Positions 7,548 to 23,955 of a stretch of DNA of 27,153 nt are shown here, piece by piece. Source of the DNA: Basidiobolus heterosporus B8920 (Eukaryota; Basidiobolomycota; Basidiobolomycetes; Basidiobolales; Basidiobolaceae); assembly GCA_000697455.1 (NCBI GenBank), contig JNET01033829.1, positions 1 to 27,153 on the forward strand, given 5' to 3'. Under the pieces are notes generated by a model. That model saw only the letters and a list, made by a program, of their open reading frames with translations, did not search any database and was not told where the DNA came from. The position numbers and the translations under genes are program-made. Every line of letters begins with the position of its first letter. Positions within the stretch are counted from its first letter, which is position 1.

Positions 7548-8210
7548 ATGTCTGCCCTTCGTCTCGGTAGTGTTGCCCCAGATTTCGAAGCCAAGACCAC
7601 TAAAGGTCCCATCTCCTTCCACAAGTGGATCGGTGATTCCTGGGCTGTCTTATTCTCCCACCCGGCTGACTTCACTCCGGTGTGCACCACTGAACTCGGC
7701 GAGGTGGCCAAACTCTCCCGCGAGTTCGAGAAGCGTGGAGTGAAGGCCATCGGCCTGTCCACCAACGACTTGGGTGACCACGAGAAGTGGATCGAAGATA
7801 TCAATGAGGTCGGTAACGTTGACGTTCAGTTCCCCATCATCGCCGATGCTGACCGTAAGGTAGCCACACTCTACGATATGCTGGACTCTGAGGAACATGA
7901 CGCTAGTAACGTCGTGAACGGTATCCCATTCACCGTTCGTAGTGTGTTCATCATCGACCCAGCCAAGAAGATTCGCCTGGTCATCGTTTACCCGGCCAGC
8001 TGCGGACGCAACTTTGACGAGATCCTTCGAGTCATCGACTCGCTTCAGCTCAGCGACAAAAAGAAGATCGCCACTCCCGCCAACTGGACACCCGGAAAGG
8101 ATGTGATTGTTCATGTGAGCGTGAGCAACGAGGAGGCTGAGAAGGAGTTCCCCGGGTTCAGAGAAGTGAAGCCCTATCTTCGCTTTGCCTCTCTACCCGA
8201 GGACTCCTAA
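7548..8210 (+). CDS. 1-Cys peroxiredoxin (Prx6/Prx1 type), intronless
   Basis: A 220-residue thiol peroxidase that reduces hydrogen peroxide and organic hydroperoxides. Complete in one exon from ATG to TAA. The active site DFTPVCTTELG places the peroxidatic cysteine at Cys46, with the conserved Pro and Thr before it. The Prx6 C-terminal signature (PANWTPGKDVIV, then KPYLRFASLPEDS) is present. No mitochondrial presequence is seen, so a cytosolic location is likely, unlike yeast mitochondrial Prx1. A second cysteine (Cys152) lies in YPASCGRNFDEI, where most family members have Ser or Thr. The gene stands out because it is the only complete gene without introns and has strong C/G-ending codon bias, which suggests high expression. 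An AATAAA signal follows at 8311-8316. Confidence 0.96.
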   Translation: MSALRLGSVAPDFEAKTTKGPISFHKWIGDSWAVLFSHPADFTPVCTTELGEVAKLSREFEKRGVKAIGLSTNDLGDHEKWIEDINEVGNVDVQFPIIADADRKVATLYDMLDSEEHDASNVVNGIPFTVRSVFIIDPAKKIRLVIVYPASCGRNFDEILRVIDSLQLSDKKKIATPANWTPGKDVIVHVSVSNEEAEKEFPGFREVKPYLRFASLPEDS

Positions 8211-8975
8211 ACATTGGCACCAATTTACTGTAACACTTTAACTGTAGCATCCAATAGTGTGGCATCGAATAGTCGGCATCCAATACGTCCAGATACATGA
8301 AAATCTAATCAATAAATAGTTTACATATTAGTAGCGTATAATCATAAGCTCGGTGCTCTTGTCGATGTTTAAGCAATCGACTAGTAGTAATTGCTAGAGA
8401 AGATATCATTACATCCTTTAATAGATTAAGTAACCCTTATTTGTACTATATTTGCGGTATTTTGGATTCTGAGGATCATTAATCCAATGAGATGCCATCC
8501 CATTCACTGCTCATAGTGTATTCATCGATCCAGCCAAGAAGATTCGTTTGATCATTCCATGCCCCGCCAGTTGTGGACGCCACTTTGAATAAACTGTACC
8601 AAGCTTGTAATTGGCAATTAAAAATAGCGAGCTTACATTTATAGATGATTGGTCTAATTTGTTCGGTTAACCACTCCCACACATAAACCTAACTCTAATG
8701 GTATCGTTCTTATCGCTAACCAAATCGAGGTAAACATCCAGAAATAAGGTCAATGACCCTAAATAGAGAGAGCTTGGGTTATCTTCTCGCCTCAAATCGA
8801 CGCGCTTCACAACTTTAGAGATGTCCTGAAAGGTACATGTGTTTGGTGATTTATTTCTATGCAGAGAGCGTGTCGGTGTATTCAACAATAATTAATAAGA
8901 TGTTACAAGAAACCATGTGATATATGGTAAGTGTATCTAAATCTACGTAAATCTACGTTATGGATGGAATGCTAA
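8211..8975. other. Intergenic region with peroxiredoxin 3' UTR and gene debris
   Basis: It contains the peroxiredoxin 3' UTR (AATAAA at 8311-8316), a peroxiredoxin pseudogene fragment at about 8463-8592, and a 73-codon minus-strand frame at 8888-8667. That frame has protein-like composition (KRVDLRREDNPSSLYLGSL) but opens with TTG and has no recognised family or splice partners. No intact gene is supported. Confidence 0.5.
8463..8592 (+). pseudogene. Decayed partial copy of the 1-Cys peroxiredoxin gene
   Basis: The core at 8491-8592 reads DAIPFTAHSVFIDPAKKIR then LIIPCPASCGRHFE and a TAA stop. This aligns to residues 124-157 of the intact gene 0.5 kb upstream (NGIPFTVRSVFIIDPAKKIR, then LVIVYPASCGRNFD). 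One Ile codon is missing. Weaker similarity continues upstream (GGATTCTGAGGATCAT against GGACTCTGAGGAACAT), with a deletion between. It lacks the active-site half and any start codon. It shares the unusual ASCGR cysteine with the intact gene, which points to a local duplication. Confidence 0.85.
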
Positions 8976-10807
8976 TCATATGGAGGTTCCTAAAAGTGCA
9001 GTTCTTTCGTTTGGCTTTTCTGTACTCTCTCTATATTCGTCGTAGCCAAGACTCGAGTTGGACCTTGCATGCATAGGGTGCTTGTGTTTTAGATGGTCCG
9101 GAACATCGTTACGATTGGAACTAAACGACAATCCTTTGGGCCATTTTTTGTTTTCCGTCGGAACACTCAATAAGTCAGACTTGGCGTGGGGGGTGATCAT
9201 GTTCGTATCAGAGCGACGACGCATTCTTGGCTTAATGCTCCTGATAACTCGTACTTTCTTAGCCACATCAACAAAAACATCTGTTTCGTCAACAATCTCT
9301 TCTTGTATGATTTCTTCGAGTACGTCTTCTAAGGTAATAATTCCGATAGGGCTAGAGGGATTGGCCGAATCAATCACCTGAGCCATATGGCCTATTTTGA
9401 GAAGTGAACCGGTTAACTCAACGAAGTCTGGTCAAGCAAGGGGCCATGTCACAACTTACTTCCTCCCTCTTGGAATCTATTCAATAAATCGAACAACGAC
9501 TCTTGCAGATTCACCTTGGGGCTATCAAATATCTTCACCTCGCTAATAGGAACAGCATCTTCGGGGTTGAGGAGGATCAAATTCTACGAAGAAACGAGGC
9601 TATTAATATCATCTTAGAACGTCACTGGAATCAGTTCATACTCACCTTGACCAACAACACACCAATGATATTGTTCTCACTTCCTTTGAAGATAGGAATC
9701 CGGCTGTGACCAGCACGTAGGATATTAGTCATTGTCTCGCGATCCAACTTGGATTCGTAGCTAAGAGAGAAAACAAATTTCATGGGTGTCATGACATCCT
9801 TAACCGTTTTACTACCCAAATCCAGAGCTCCCTGAATGATAGTCACTTCATCGTGGGTCAATGACCCGCCCTGGGTACTCTCATGCAAGGAGACGAGTTC
9901 TCGAAGCTCTGTATAAACCGCTGTTTAGTAAAGACACCAATGCCAAAGAGAAGAAGTAAGAAGTCCAACAATTACCAGCACGACGGTAAATCACACCATG
10001 GTGTTCACCAAGAACCCAGTCAAGTAGAGAGGCAATCGGATAGGCAATGATCCACTAAGAAAACATGATATTCCCAAGTCAATACTTCAACAACCAATTC
10101 AAGCTAAAATCACGAAGTCTTACCATAATCCATATGAGAATTCGAACGGGCCTATATGAAAAAGGAGCGGTTCGATTTAGTTAGGGAATAATCCATATCA
10201 ATAATAAATACGCAAACACTTGCCACGCGAAGAAAGCCCCAATTCTCAAACCATGACGAGAACACACTGACTGAGGAATGATTTCACCAAACAATACAAT
10301 CAACCCAGTCGAAACTAGAATGGCCGTGAATCCACCACCGCCAAATAGAGAGTCAAACAAAATGGGTAGAGTTTCATTCACCAAAGTATTGGTCAACAAC
10401 AGCGTTACCAACAGAAGGTGTCCATTTTCACGGATCGGTTGGATTCTTGCCGCATACTTCTTCTGTTTTTCGTCTCCAGAAGTAGCAAGAATATGTAGGT
10501 TGGTTTGATCCAAAGACATTAAACCAAGGGTTAAACCTACCGGATAGGTTAAAAACACCGGATATAACCAATAGATCTATACAAAAAAAGAAAGCACTTT
10601 ACCTGCCACCAAACCGCCCAACAGAACCAGAAAAATCGCACCGCTAAGGTAAAACCAAAACAAGGGACCGGATATGACCTCATGCTTCAACGGCTTAACC
10701 GAAAGGACCGACGAGGGGATAGGCGTTGCCCATGCTGAGGCAATAGCTTTAGCTATAAGGACCGCTATTCCTGAGCCCTTTAATAAAGGCAATCGAGGAG
10801 TACTCAT
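8976..10807 (-). CDS. MAM3: CNNM/Mam3-family membrane protein (DUF21 + CBS pair), 7 exons
   Basis: Predicted 479-residue integral membrane protein of the vacuolar/organellar Mam3 and animal CNNM family, linked to magnesium and manganese handling. Exons: 10807-10603, 10536-10212, 10151-10124, 10054-9976, 9908-9646, 9583-9460, 9391-8976. A hydrophobic N terminus (SGIAVLIAKAIASAW, near 12-26) may be a signal sequence. The DUF21 region (about 45-215) contains GLTLGLMSLDQTNL, NTLVNETLPI, FGEIIPQSVCSRHGL and AYPIASLLDWVLGEHHG. The CBS pair (about 235-370) contains DVMTPM, GHSRIPIF and GIITLEDVLEEIIQEEIVDETD. The Arg/Ser-rich tail ends in NERTALLGTSI. The exon 2/3 junction is uncertain: donor GTATTT keeps the frame but leaves about five extra residues (QVFAP) compared with relatives. 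A second, in-phase choice was not found. Confidence 0.9.
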
Positions 10808-11620
10808 GTGAAGTATCGAAAGTGGACTAGCAGAATAAGATAGAGGTTTTCAGATAGAAGGACCGCCCTTCAGTTCATATTTAGCTCACAATGAATGCAC
10901 GCAAATTCCCGAATGATCAAACGAATTGATTACATTCAGATAAACCGGAATTTACCTGGACTCATCCACCCATTTCCAATACAAGTAAACCACTTGAAAC
11001 CGGTCAATCAGATTTGAAAGTTGGATTTACGAAGTCCAACGCACCTTTTTTACTGGCTTTACTCAAATAGGTAGCATCACCACACTACGAGACAACCCAG
11101 TGGTGCATTTGAACGAAAGGAAAGATGCCTTATTTAGCATATCAAGGCCATACTAGATAGCTCAACCCACTGTAGGGTCACAAGCAGGGCCTATTCAACT
11201 TTATGCAAGGAACCTGGTCTATCGTAGAGTCTGAGTAACAATGTAAGCTTCAATATCCTGAGCCTGTTATAGGGAGAGTGCGGTTTAGCATATTGACTAC
11301 AAACAGGCAAATTGGGAAGCTATACCATGTGTGACAATTCTCTATGTAGCACACAACCCATTCCGATTATCTTAGTGTTATCTTGTATAACTATGACCAC
11401 TGTAGTCATTGTGATTACCTCTCTCCGCTGTGTAATACAAATCACAACAGCAACCATTCCATAGTTCATGATACAAAATTGCGGTGTTTATTTTGAAGAC
11501 TTGAATATGTTCATGATTTACAAATAAATAGATCAATTTGTGGAACACTAGAGGGAATAATAATTAAACAAACTCGGATACAGAAAAGGGGCAGAAATGA
11601 AAATACACTAGCAAAATTGC
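10808..11620. other. Long convergent/upstream gap with no gene seen
   Basis: The 813 nt between the CNNM start and the INO80 stop have no long frame on either strand and no exon chain I could build. Small inverted repeats are present (CACCAC with GTGGTG near 11091-11109; ATGAC with GTCAT near 11393-11409), none long enough to call an RNA. It must include the CNNM promoter and the INO80 3' UTR. Confidence 0.4.
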
Positions 11621-17728
<6,108 letters not shown>

Positions 17729-18324
17729 AACAACGATTCAAGCAGATAAGATTCAAGGATACTCTCCCAAATCTAGGTCGGCTTGATGTAGGTAGTAGGT
17801 AATCCGGAATATCCTTTCTCAAGATTACCGACGTACGCTTTCTTTAAGGGAACTAAAGAATCTAGCTTTAATCAGGAGAAAAGTCAAGGAAATATGGCAG
17901 GCCTTGTTCTAAATAGTAAACTTCTTAAACTGCCATTGAAGCCATCAGAATGCACATTAAAGTGAATCACTCGAAATCCAAATATCACGTGGATGTCGCG
18001 CCTTTGATAACGCCCTCTGTTCATGTTCTAAATATTTTTTTTCAATAACTCATTTGGGAAGGATCGATTCAGCATGCGATTAAACATACACATGATCCAT
18101 CTCAACCTCACCAAGCTCACATTAGAAATACAACAATAATGATCAGTGAAGTGGCTTTTCCAATGACCAGTGCTACAGTTGTATCTTCTAGTCAAGTCCC
18201 AAACAGTACAAGACATATATCCATCAAAGGTACATACAAGTGAAAGATGATGTATCTAACAAAGATGTACACAGGATTTCTATTTGCAAATCGTGTTGTT
18301 TATATGAATGGTTTATCTCAAATT
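17729..18324. other. Intergenic region between INO80 and the HAD phosphatase
   Basis: About 600 nt without a supported gene; the 62-codon minus frame at 18216-18028 shows no family features. It includes the INO80 promoter with an E-box core CACGTG at 17986-17991, about 258 nt before the INO80 start, and the 3' flank of the HAD gene. Confidence 0.4.
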
Positions 18325-19298
18325 TCACATGCAATTATTGGGAAAATATCTGATCACTTTCAAGAGTTCACTCCAGTTTTCGATGCTGTAGATTACCTTG
18401 GGTCGAGGCTCCTTAACAGCATGTGATAAAGGTTCGAGTTGAATATCGTACACTCGAAGCTTTTGACGAAGGGATGTATTGTTACCAATAACAATGCCAT
18501 AATCAGCCTCAACTAGAATAGAAAATGTATGAGCACTCGTGATAACGCTTACTAAAACTCGTATTCAAACTTACGAAGGCATTCCAAGTCAGTGGAAGAA
18601 TCACCAATATACATAGAGGCAGTTCCTTTAGGTTTGTGTAGCTTCTTAAAAGCCTTCAGTTTATCACCAGCAACTACAACACTTGGTACAATCTCTCCAA
18701 TAGAAACTCCATTTTGGTCAAACTCTAGATCGTTAGCTATCACTGAAATTGGTATTTTGGATATAGATTTTAAAGCACCAGTAATCCAATCTTTTGACCA
18801 GTTTACTGAGAGTACATGGAACTCTCTCCCCTTATCCTTGACATAGTGTTTCAAAACCTCCAATGAATTGGGTCGAAGCATGAGTTGGCTACCCCCGTTT
18901 CTTAACTCCTCTCTGGTCACTCCGGATAAAGCTCGACCCTTACTTACGCGCTGCAAGGAACGTAACTCAACTTCTTTCAAAGCATCCAAAAAGTAATAAA
19001 GCTGGGATAAAGTTCCGTTTTGTGTCGGTTGGGGAGGAAGCTCTTTTGCAGCTTCTGTGTAGTCTTTTCCATAGGCTTCCTCAAAATATGACCAAGAGGG
19101 AATTGAGGAAACGTCTGTACGTTTGCGACTTTCACGTACGCTATAAGCGGTCTTTGCTAAAGGTGTAATGGAATCGTGCTGAGATATAGTCTCATCAAAG
19201 TCGGCTACTAGCAATCCAATAGGACGAATTCTACAGGAAGTGGTCATATTGCGCAAGCAAAGTAGTGGTAGTAATGTCGGCAATTTAAGCAACTTCAT
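18325..19298 (-). CDS. HAD-superfamily phosphatase-like protein, 2 exons
   Basis: Predicted 303-residue hydrolase. Exons 19298-18575 and 18512-18325, with a 62-nt intron (donor GTAAGT, acceptor TAG) that splits a Leu codon. HAD motif I is DFDET (Asp33 and Asp35, nucleophile and acid/base). Motif II lies in HVLSVNWS, and motif IV is YIGDSSTDLECL. This is the layout of phosphoserine phosphatase-like HAD enzymes with a helical cap, similar to fungal proteins related to yeast Cto1 (YCR015C) and to PHOSPHO-type enzymes. The substrate cannot be read from the sequence. The ATG at 19298 is the first in frame; an internal Met (residue 18) just before SCRIRPIGLLVADFD is an alternative start. The leading segment MKLLKLPTLLPLLCLR is hydrophobic and basic, so it could be a weak mitochondrial or membrane signal. 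Confidence 0.88.
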
Positions 19299-19347
19299 AC
19301 CCAAAGATAATTCCAAGCTTAACAACCGGGCTGTATTTACATCTTTG

Positions 19348-19358
19348 TTAGGGTTAGG
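19348..19358 (+). promoter_or_regulatory. Double telomere-like repeat (telobox) in the HAD/PHS1 divergent promoter
   Basis: TTAGGGTTAGG lies in the 266-nt gap between the divergent HAD and Phs1 genes. Its complement contains AACCCTAA, a full match to the Tbf1 consensus ARCCCTAA. A half-site version occurs in the snoRNA host promoter at 4547-4556. Confidence 0.45.
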
Positions 19359-19385
19359 TAATGAGTAAACTAAGTAATTGTATGC

Positions 19386-19404
19386 ATATATATATATATA
19401 TATA
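19386..19404. repeat. (AT)n microsatellite
   Basis: An uninterrupted AT dinucleotide run of about 19 nt, followed by an imperfect ACATATAT continuation, in the divergent HAD/PHS1 promoter. Confidence 0.9.
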
Positions 19405-19564
19405 CATATATGATACGCCTACCTAACATAACGATCTCAAATAATTCGTATTGGTGAAAAGTTTCCAAAATGATTTGGGGATATTTCGAAGGCTTAATAT
19501 TCAAAAGCCTATAAACCCCCAGTAACCTTTCTAGAGTTCGACTCCTTTTGCAATAGTGAAGACC

Positions 19565-20524
19565 ATGTCACCTAGGAGAAATCGAGAGCCTTCAATCTTA
19601 ACAAAATCATATCTGGTTGGATACAACACAGTATCATGGTTTTCCTGGACTTATGTACTCGTTTGGACTTTGAATGAAATATGGAAGTCACCTAGTGAAT
19701 ACTCCCAAATGTGTAGCAAGATTGGTTGGGTTCTGACTCTTGTACAAACTGGTGCCGTACTAGAGGTATGTTACCACGGATTTTTTTCTATAGAAAAGCT
19801 CTAACCTCATTTTTTTAGATATTTCACTCCATCATGGGTAACATTTGTTGTGTCGTATGCTAAACTGATGTGGCCTTAACTTCTTTGGCACAGGCATTGT
19901 TCGTTCTCCCGTTTTAACCACCACCGTCCAAGTATTCTCTCGCGTCATGCTTGTTTGGGGCATCCTTTTTATGTTCCCTGTTCGCGAGGTACTGATAATA
20001 TAGCATTTCACAACTGGACTGTAGATTTTTATTGATGTCCTTACTTAGGTGCATGAACATTGGGCCTTCACTACGATGACTATTGCCTGGTGTATCACTG
20101 AGTCTATTCGCTACTCGTACTACGCCATTAACCTTCTGAATATTCATTCCAATCTCCTCGTTTGGGCGCGGTCCGTTTACTTTGTTTATAGGTTTGTGTT
20201 TCTATGGTGTAATAATACGGTTACTTTCATTTTAGATACACATTTTTCTACGCTCTTTATCCTCTCGGAGCTACTAGTGAAGCTATTCTTATTTATCAAT
20301 CGTTGAGTGCAGCCAAAGCTTACAATGTCTACTACTACTATTATCTCATCTTCCTTCTGTTCACATATCCTCCTGGTTAGTATTTATTCACCGGCCCATA
20401 TAATCACTCCAAAAACTAATGAGCATTTTTAGTGTTCCTTCATATGTACACACACATGATGATCCAACGAAAGAAATATCTTAGTCCCAAGAGTAAGAAA
20501 ACCGAGAGCCAGAAAACCGAATAA
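19565..20524 (+). CDS. PHS1: 3-hydroxyacyl-CoA dehydratase Phs1/HACD (very-long-chain fatty acid elongation), 6 exons
   Basis: Predicted 222-residue polytopic ER membrane enzyme that removes water from 3-hydroxyacyl-CoA, the third step of the elongase cycle. Exons: 19565-19765, 19819-19837, 19894-19988, 20049-20170, 20236-20375, 20433-20524. Exon 2 is only 19 nt (IFHSIM plus one base), but the family motif AVLEIFHSIMGIVRSPV requires it. Landmarks: SYLVGYNTVSWFSW, FSRVMLVWGI, ESIRYSYYA, RYTFFYALYPLGATSEA. The catalytic pair Tyr154 and Glu161 has the same seven-residue spacing as Tyr149 and Glu156 of yeast Phs1. A lysine-rich end (QRKKYLSPKSKK) may help ER retention. Intron 4 uses a GTCCGT donor, preferred because it gives WARYTFFY exactly; a downstream donor would add seven residues. 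The start is the first ATG. Confidence 0.95.
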
Positions 20525-21062
20525 CCACAATTATTCCAAACAAGTCGGAATGATTTTGTTTCCTTCGCTAAACATCTTAGTCATTAAACATTTCAAAAGC
20601 ATTATTTTTATTACTACTTACCATTTCACGGCCGAAACTGTTCCGAAACTACACCGAAACCATACTTGATTCGGTCAAAAGATCCAGAGTCAATCATTTG
20701 TTTACATCTGCTCTTTTAGAAATCTATTCCAGCAAGCATTCGGCTATTATATTGGCATTTTTGTCGTGACTGGCCAGCTTGACTAGTATAGGTAACAAAG
20801 TGCACAACCCTCATCCGGAGACACGCCAAACGGATGCAATCAAATCATCAAGCGCGTAACAAATAGTATTACCTGGCAATGACCAAGGAATGATTTAATC
20901 ACCACACATTTCCATTTTCTGATTACTGAGTACTATTCCTAACGTGAATGAAACTTGCTTTTTCTTTCTTGGATTTTCTCTGAAACGTTCTTCTTATTCT
21001 CTTCCTACCCTCCTCGTTTTTGTTCTTTCTCTCTTTTTCCGTACAAAATATTCTTCTCAGAG
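20525..21062. other. PHS1 3' flank and Syp1 promoter/5' leader
   Basis: No coding exon is seen. It contains three CCGAAAC copies at 11-nt spacing (20632-20660) and a strongly pyrimidine-rich tract (about 20951-21060) just before the Syp1 start, as is common at fungal transcription starts. Confidence 0.5.
20632..20660 (+). repeat. Three CCGAAAC direct repeats with exact 11-bp period
   Basis: Copies at 20632-20638, 20643-20649 and 20654-20660, separated by CTGTT/TACA-type spacers. One helical turn apart, all three would face the same side of the DNA. They lie 108 nt after the PHS1 stop and about 400 nt before the Syp1 start. A transcription-factor array is an inference. Confidence 0.6.
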
Positions 21063-23955
21063 ATGAGATACGTTGACGTGTTTCTGGTAGGACTTGAGGT
21101 GGATTTTTTGCAAGTGCATTTATCTAACGAAATACCGACAGAACGATAGACCAAGAGAAAGTTTTGATCTTCTTTCTTATCGACTAAAGAAGGCAAAGGG
21201 TTTAAATGAAGAGTTAGCTGAGTTTTTTAAAGAAAGGTACTTGTCTTTGCCAGCAATCGAGAAACAACACCCAATAAACCTTGTTCATTTCAATAAGAGC
21301 TCTTATCGAAGAAACATATTCCAAGGCTCTATCAAAGCTAGCAAACAAAAAATTCGTTTCAGACAAAGCCATTTTTGGGTATGTACTTGGTTTGCCTTTA
21401 TTTTGTTCTGTAGAGTTCTATTCACTTTGTGTGTTCTTTGCCCAATCTAGTTCTCTTGGTCCTGTATGGAGTCAAATAGTATACGAATTGCAACAGACTA
21501 GCAATCTACACGCTAGTTTCGGTCGAAAGGTATTGGACGAAGTGTCTAAACCTCTTCGCGAATTCCACGTTACAGATCCCGGGTGGAGTAGCCTCAAGAC
21601 GGTAAGCTCTCGAGTAACTCTTGTTTAGTCACGTTTTCGCTAATCTGTATACAGCATGAGGCCTCTATCTCAAAAATCATCAAAGATTATGACGATATGA
21701 ATGCGAAAATGAATAAGGTAACAAGCCTTCATCTTTCATCGCTGGAATAGTCATTAACACCAACTACAGCATAAGAGAAATGCGGATAGGAACTCAGGAA
21801 AGAAAGCAGTAACCGCTGGTACATGGCCATGTCAATTGTTATCATGTTGTAAGATTTAATCACTAATTCAAATCTGTATCCATGTAGCGAAAAAACTAGC
21901 CGATTCTTCTAAAGGATTAGACGACGCTGTTCGTAACTGGATGCAAGATGCTCCTGCATTATTCAATGTAACACATAACTTAATATCCATATTGATCCAT
22001 GTACCTTATTGACTGAGTATTTGAAAAGAAATACAATCAAATTGACGAGAACAGATTGGAATGCCTCCAGACAACATTTGGCAGATATGTGGAGCTTGAG
22101 ATTGAGCAGAGCAAAGCTCAAACTGAGGTAAAGGGTTAACCAGATTGATAACTCAACCCCGACTAATGGCTTTGGAGTAGCAATCTGGCAAAACACTTGA
22201 TTCCGTGCTTCAATTCAATATTCAGGAGGAAATTGATAACTTCTGCGCCGACAAGCCACTAGACTTAGAGAAGATTGGTAACTATTTATGCCTAGTCCTT
22301 GACGAGCCAAAATTAACTAATCACCTTTCTAGTCACTCCTAATGAGAGTGTCAGCAGTAAGTATATTTGTAGTTTGTCTTCACGTTGAAGTGGCTCTAAC
22401 AAAACCCTAGACGGGAGACCAACCCAGGCCATTCCATTCAATGAGCAATTGAATCGAACTGGTACAGATCAAAGGTAACCTTCTAGATAAGGCTTAAATA
22501 GAAATCTGCTAACTGTTCTATAATGCTAGTACTTCATATGCGCAACCATCGCAATCGAACACTTTTAACTTCGACGAACCGGCAAGTATAACTCGAGGAC
22601 TTGAAGATTGATGTTGTATTTATATCCCGCCTCACTTGTAGGTAAATGTCACGACTAACGGCAACAGCAACCCATTCGCTGATGGTACACCTGCTGCACC
22701 TGTGACAGATTCGGAGGGATTTTCGGTTCCCCCAGAGGAACCTACTCCTTGGACTCAGATATCCAGAGAAAACAGTGCTCATATAGAGGATAGCCATGAT
22801 GCCAATGGCCCCTTAATGAGAATCAATATTAAAGACAAGATTATTACCGAAGAGCCTGCGGAAGCTTCCATAGCTCTCACTCGAGTGAGCAGCACACTAA
22901 AATTAAAAAATACCATCAAGAGGAATACCATCCGGGGCAGAAGAGACACCAGAAGTAAGCCATCTTCGCTCGATCGGATAGAACCCAATCTGATGAACGG
23001 AATGCAAATTTCACCCAGCTCTACCCTGACCGGAACTTCAGTAGATAGTGCTATTAATGGATCTATCAGTAGAAACGGTACATTCAAGTACCAAGAGACC
23101 AGACATGACACTTTAGCGCGACATGATAGTGTAATGCCGCGAGTCTCAATGTTTCCATCGAATTTGAGCCTTTCCTCTGGGAACTCGGAAAACACAGGTA
23201 CCTCAGAGTCGAATGGGTTAAACGGGTTCGTATCTGAAGTCGTAAATGTTCTATTCAGCAATGGCCAAATATCCAAAGTGTTTATCACCGGAGAAGTGTG
23301 CATCTCGGGAACTACATCTGTACCTTTCCATGCTTTGCGAATGACTATTAGCAACGCAAAATCCTTTGAGCGTCTCATTCCCAACCAATCTCTTGTTTCG
23401 GCAGTAGACGAGGAAAACGGTGTTTATGAATTGAATGCCGCAGTATTAGCTCAAAGCAACGCTCCCAAAGTCACCATCTTTAAGTATCAATTGCACATCA
23501 ATGAATCACAAAGATCGCAGTACGTCCCGGTTTTACTGAACTCCGCATGGAAATGTGAGGAGGCACTGACTTCATTAATGATCACATACCAAGCAAACCC
23601 CGAATGTTTGTTGAAGGGCAGAGTATCTGAAGCATCGATTGTAGTTCCAGTTGATGAGAACGTTACTCACGTACAATCCAAACCGCTCGGCATATGGAAT
23701 GTCGAAAAGCAACGCCTGTTGTGGCAGACTGCGGATATCGATTTTGACTCGCATGAGTCGCATAAATTACTCGCTCGTTTTGAGACTAAATCTCAAGGAC
23801 ATCCCGCTTCGGTAGCCCTTAAATTTGCACATAAAGAAGGCATTTTGTCTCCCATGCATTTTGAGTTATCAGACTTAGAGAATGGATCAATCAATATGCA
23901 CTACAAGCTAACCTCTGGAAAATACATTGCTGCACCTGGTGGTGTCTCGCAATGA
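21063..23955 (+). CDS. SYP1: Syp1/FCHO muniscin endocytic adaptor (F-BAR + mu-homology domain), 13 exons
   Basis: Predicted 730-residue early endocytic protein that bends plasma membrane and gathers cargo. Exons: 21063-21086, 21142-21236, 21298-21378, 21451-21601, 21655-21717, 21770-21818, 21888-21967, 22029-22127, 22181-22277, 22333-22356, 22411-22474, 22530-22581, 22642-23955. The F-BAR domain (about 1-245) begins MRYVDVFLNDRPRESFDLL and includes LKKAKGLNEELAEFFKERALIEETYSKAL-type spacing and LGPVWSQIVYELQQ. A linker has NPFAD near 300. The mu-homology domain (about 480-725) starts at VSEVVNVLFSNGQI and contains WKCEEALTSLMITYQ and KFAHKEGILSPMHFELSD. All but the last exon are short; the whole linker plus mu domain is one 1.3-kb exon. 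Intron 12 appears to be GC-AG (donor GCAAGT at 22582), the only phase-consistent choice. Exon 6's donor was chosen for phase. Confidence 0.92.

Noticed and set aside
18238-18359. Possible plus-strand C/D snoRNA (AAGTGA / TCACTT stem, ATGATGT, CTGA)
   Set aside because: The 3' third is antisense to the conserved end of the HAD coding exon, the boxes are about 100 nt apart, and no guide matches rRNA that I recognise.
19530-19550. tRNA B-box-like string GAGTTCGACTCC
   Set aside because: No matching A box, anticodon stem or acceptor stem around it.
20171-20191. Alternative PHS1 donor that would keep seven extra residues
   Set aside because: It leaves a 44-nt intron and breaks the conserved WARYTFFY block; the 65-nt intron restores it exactly.
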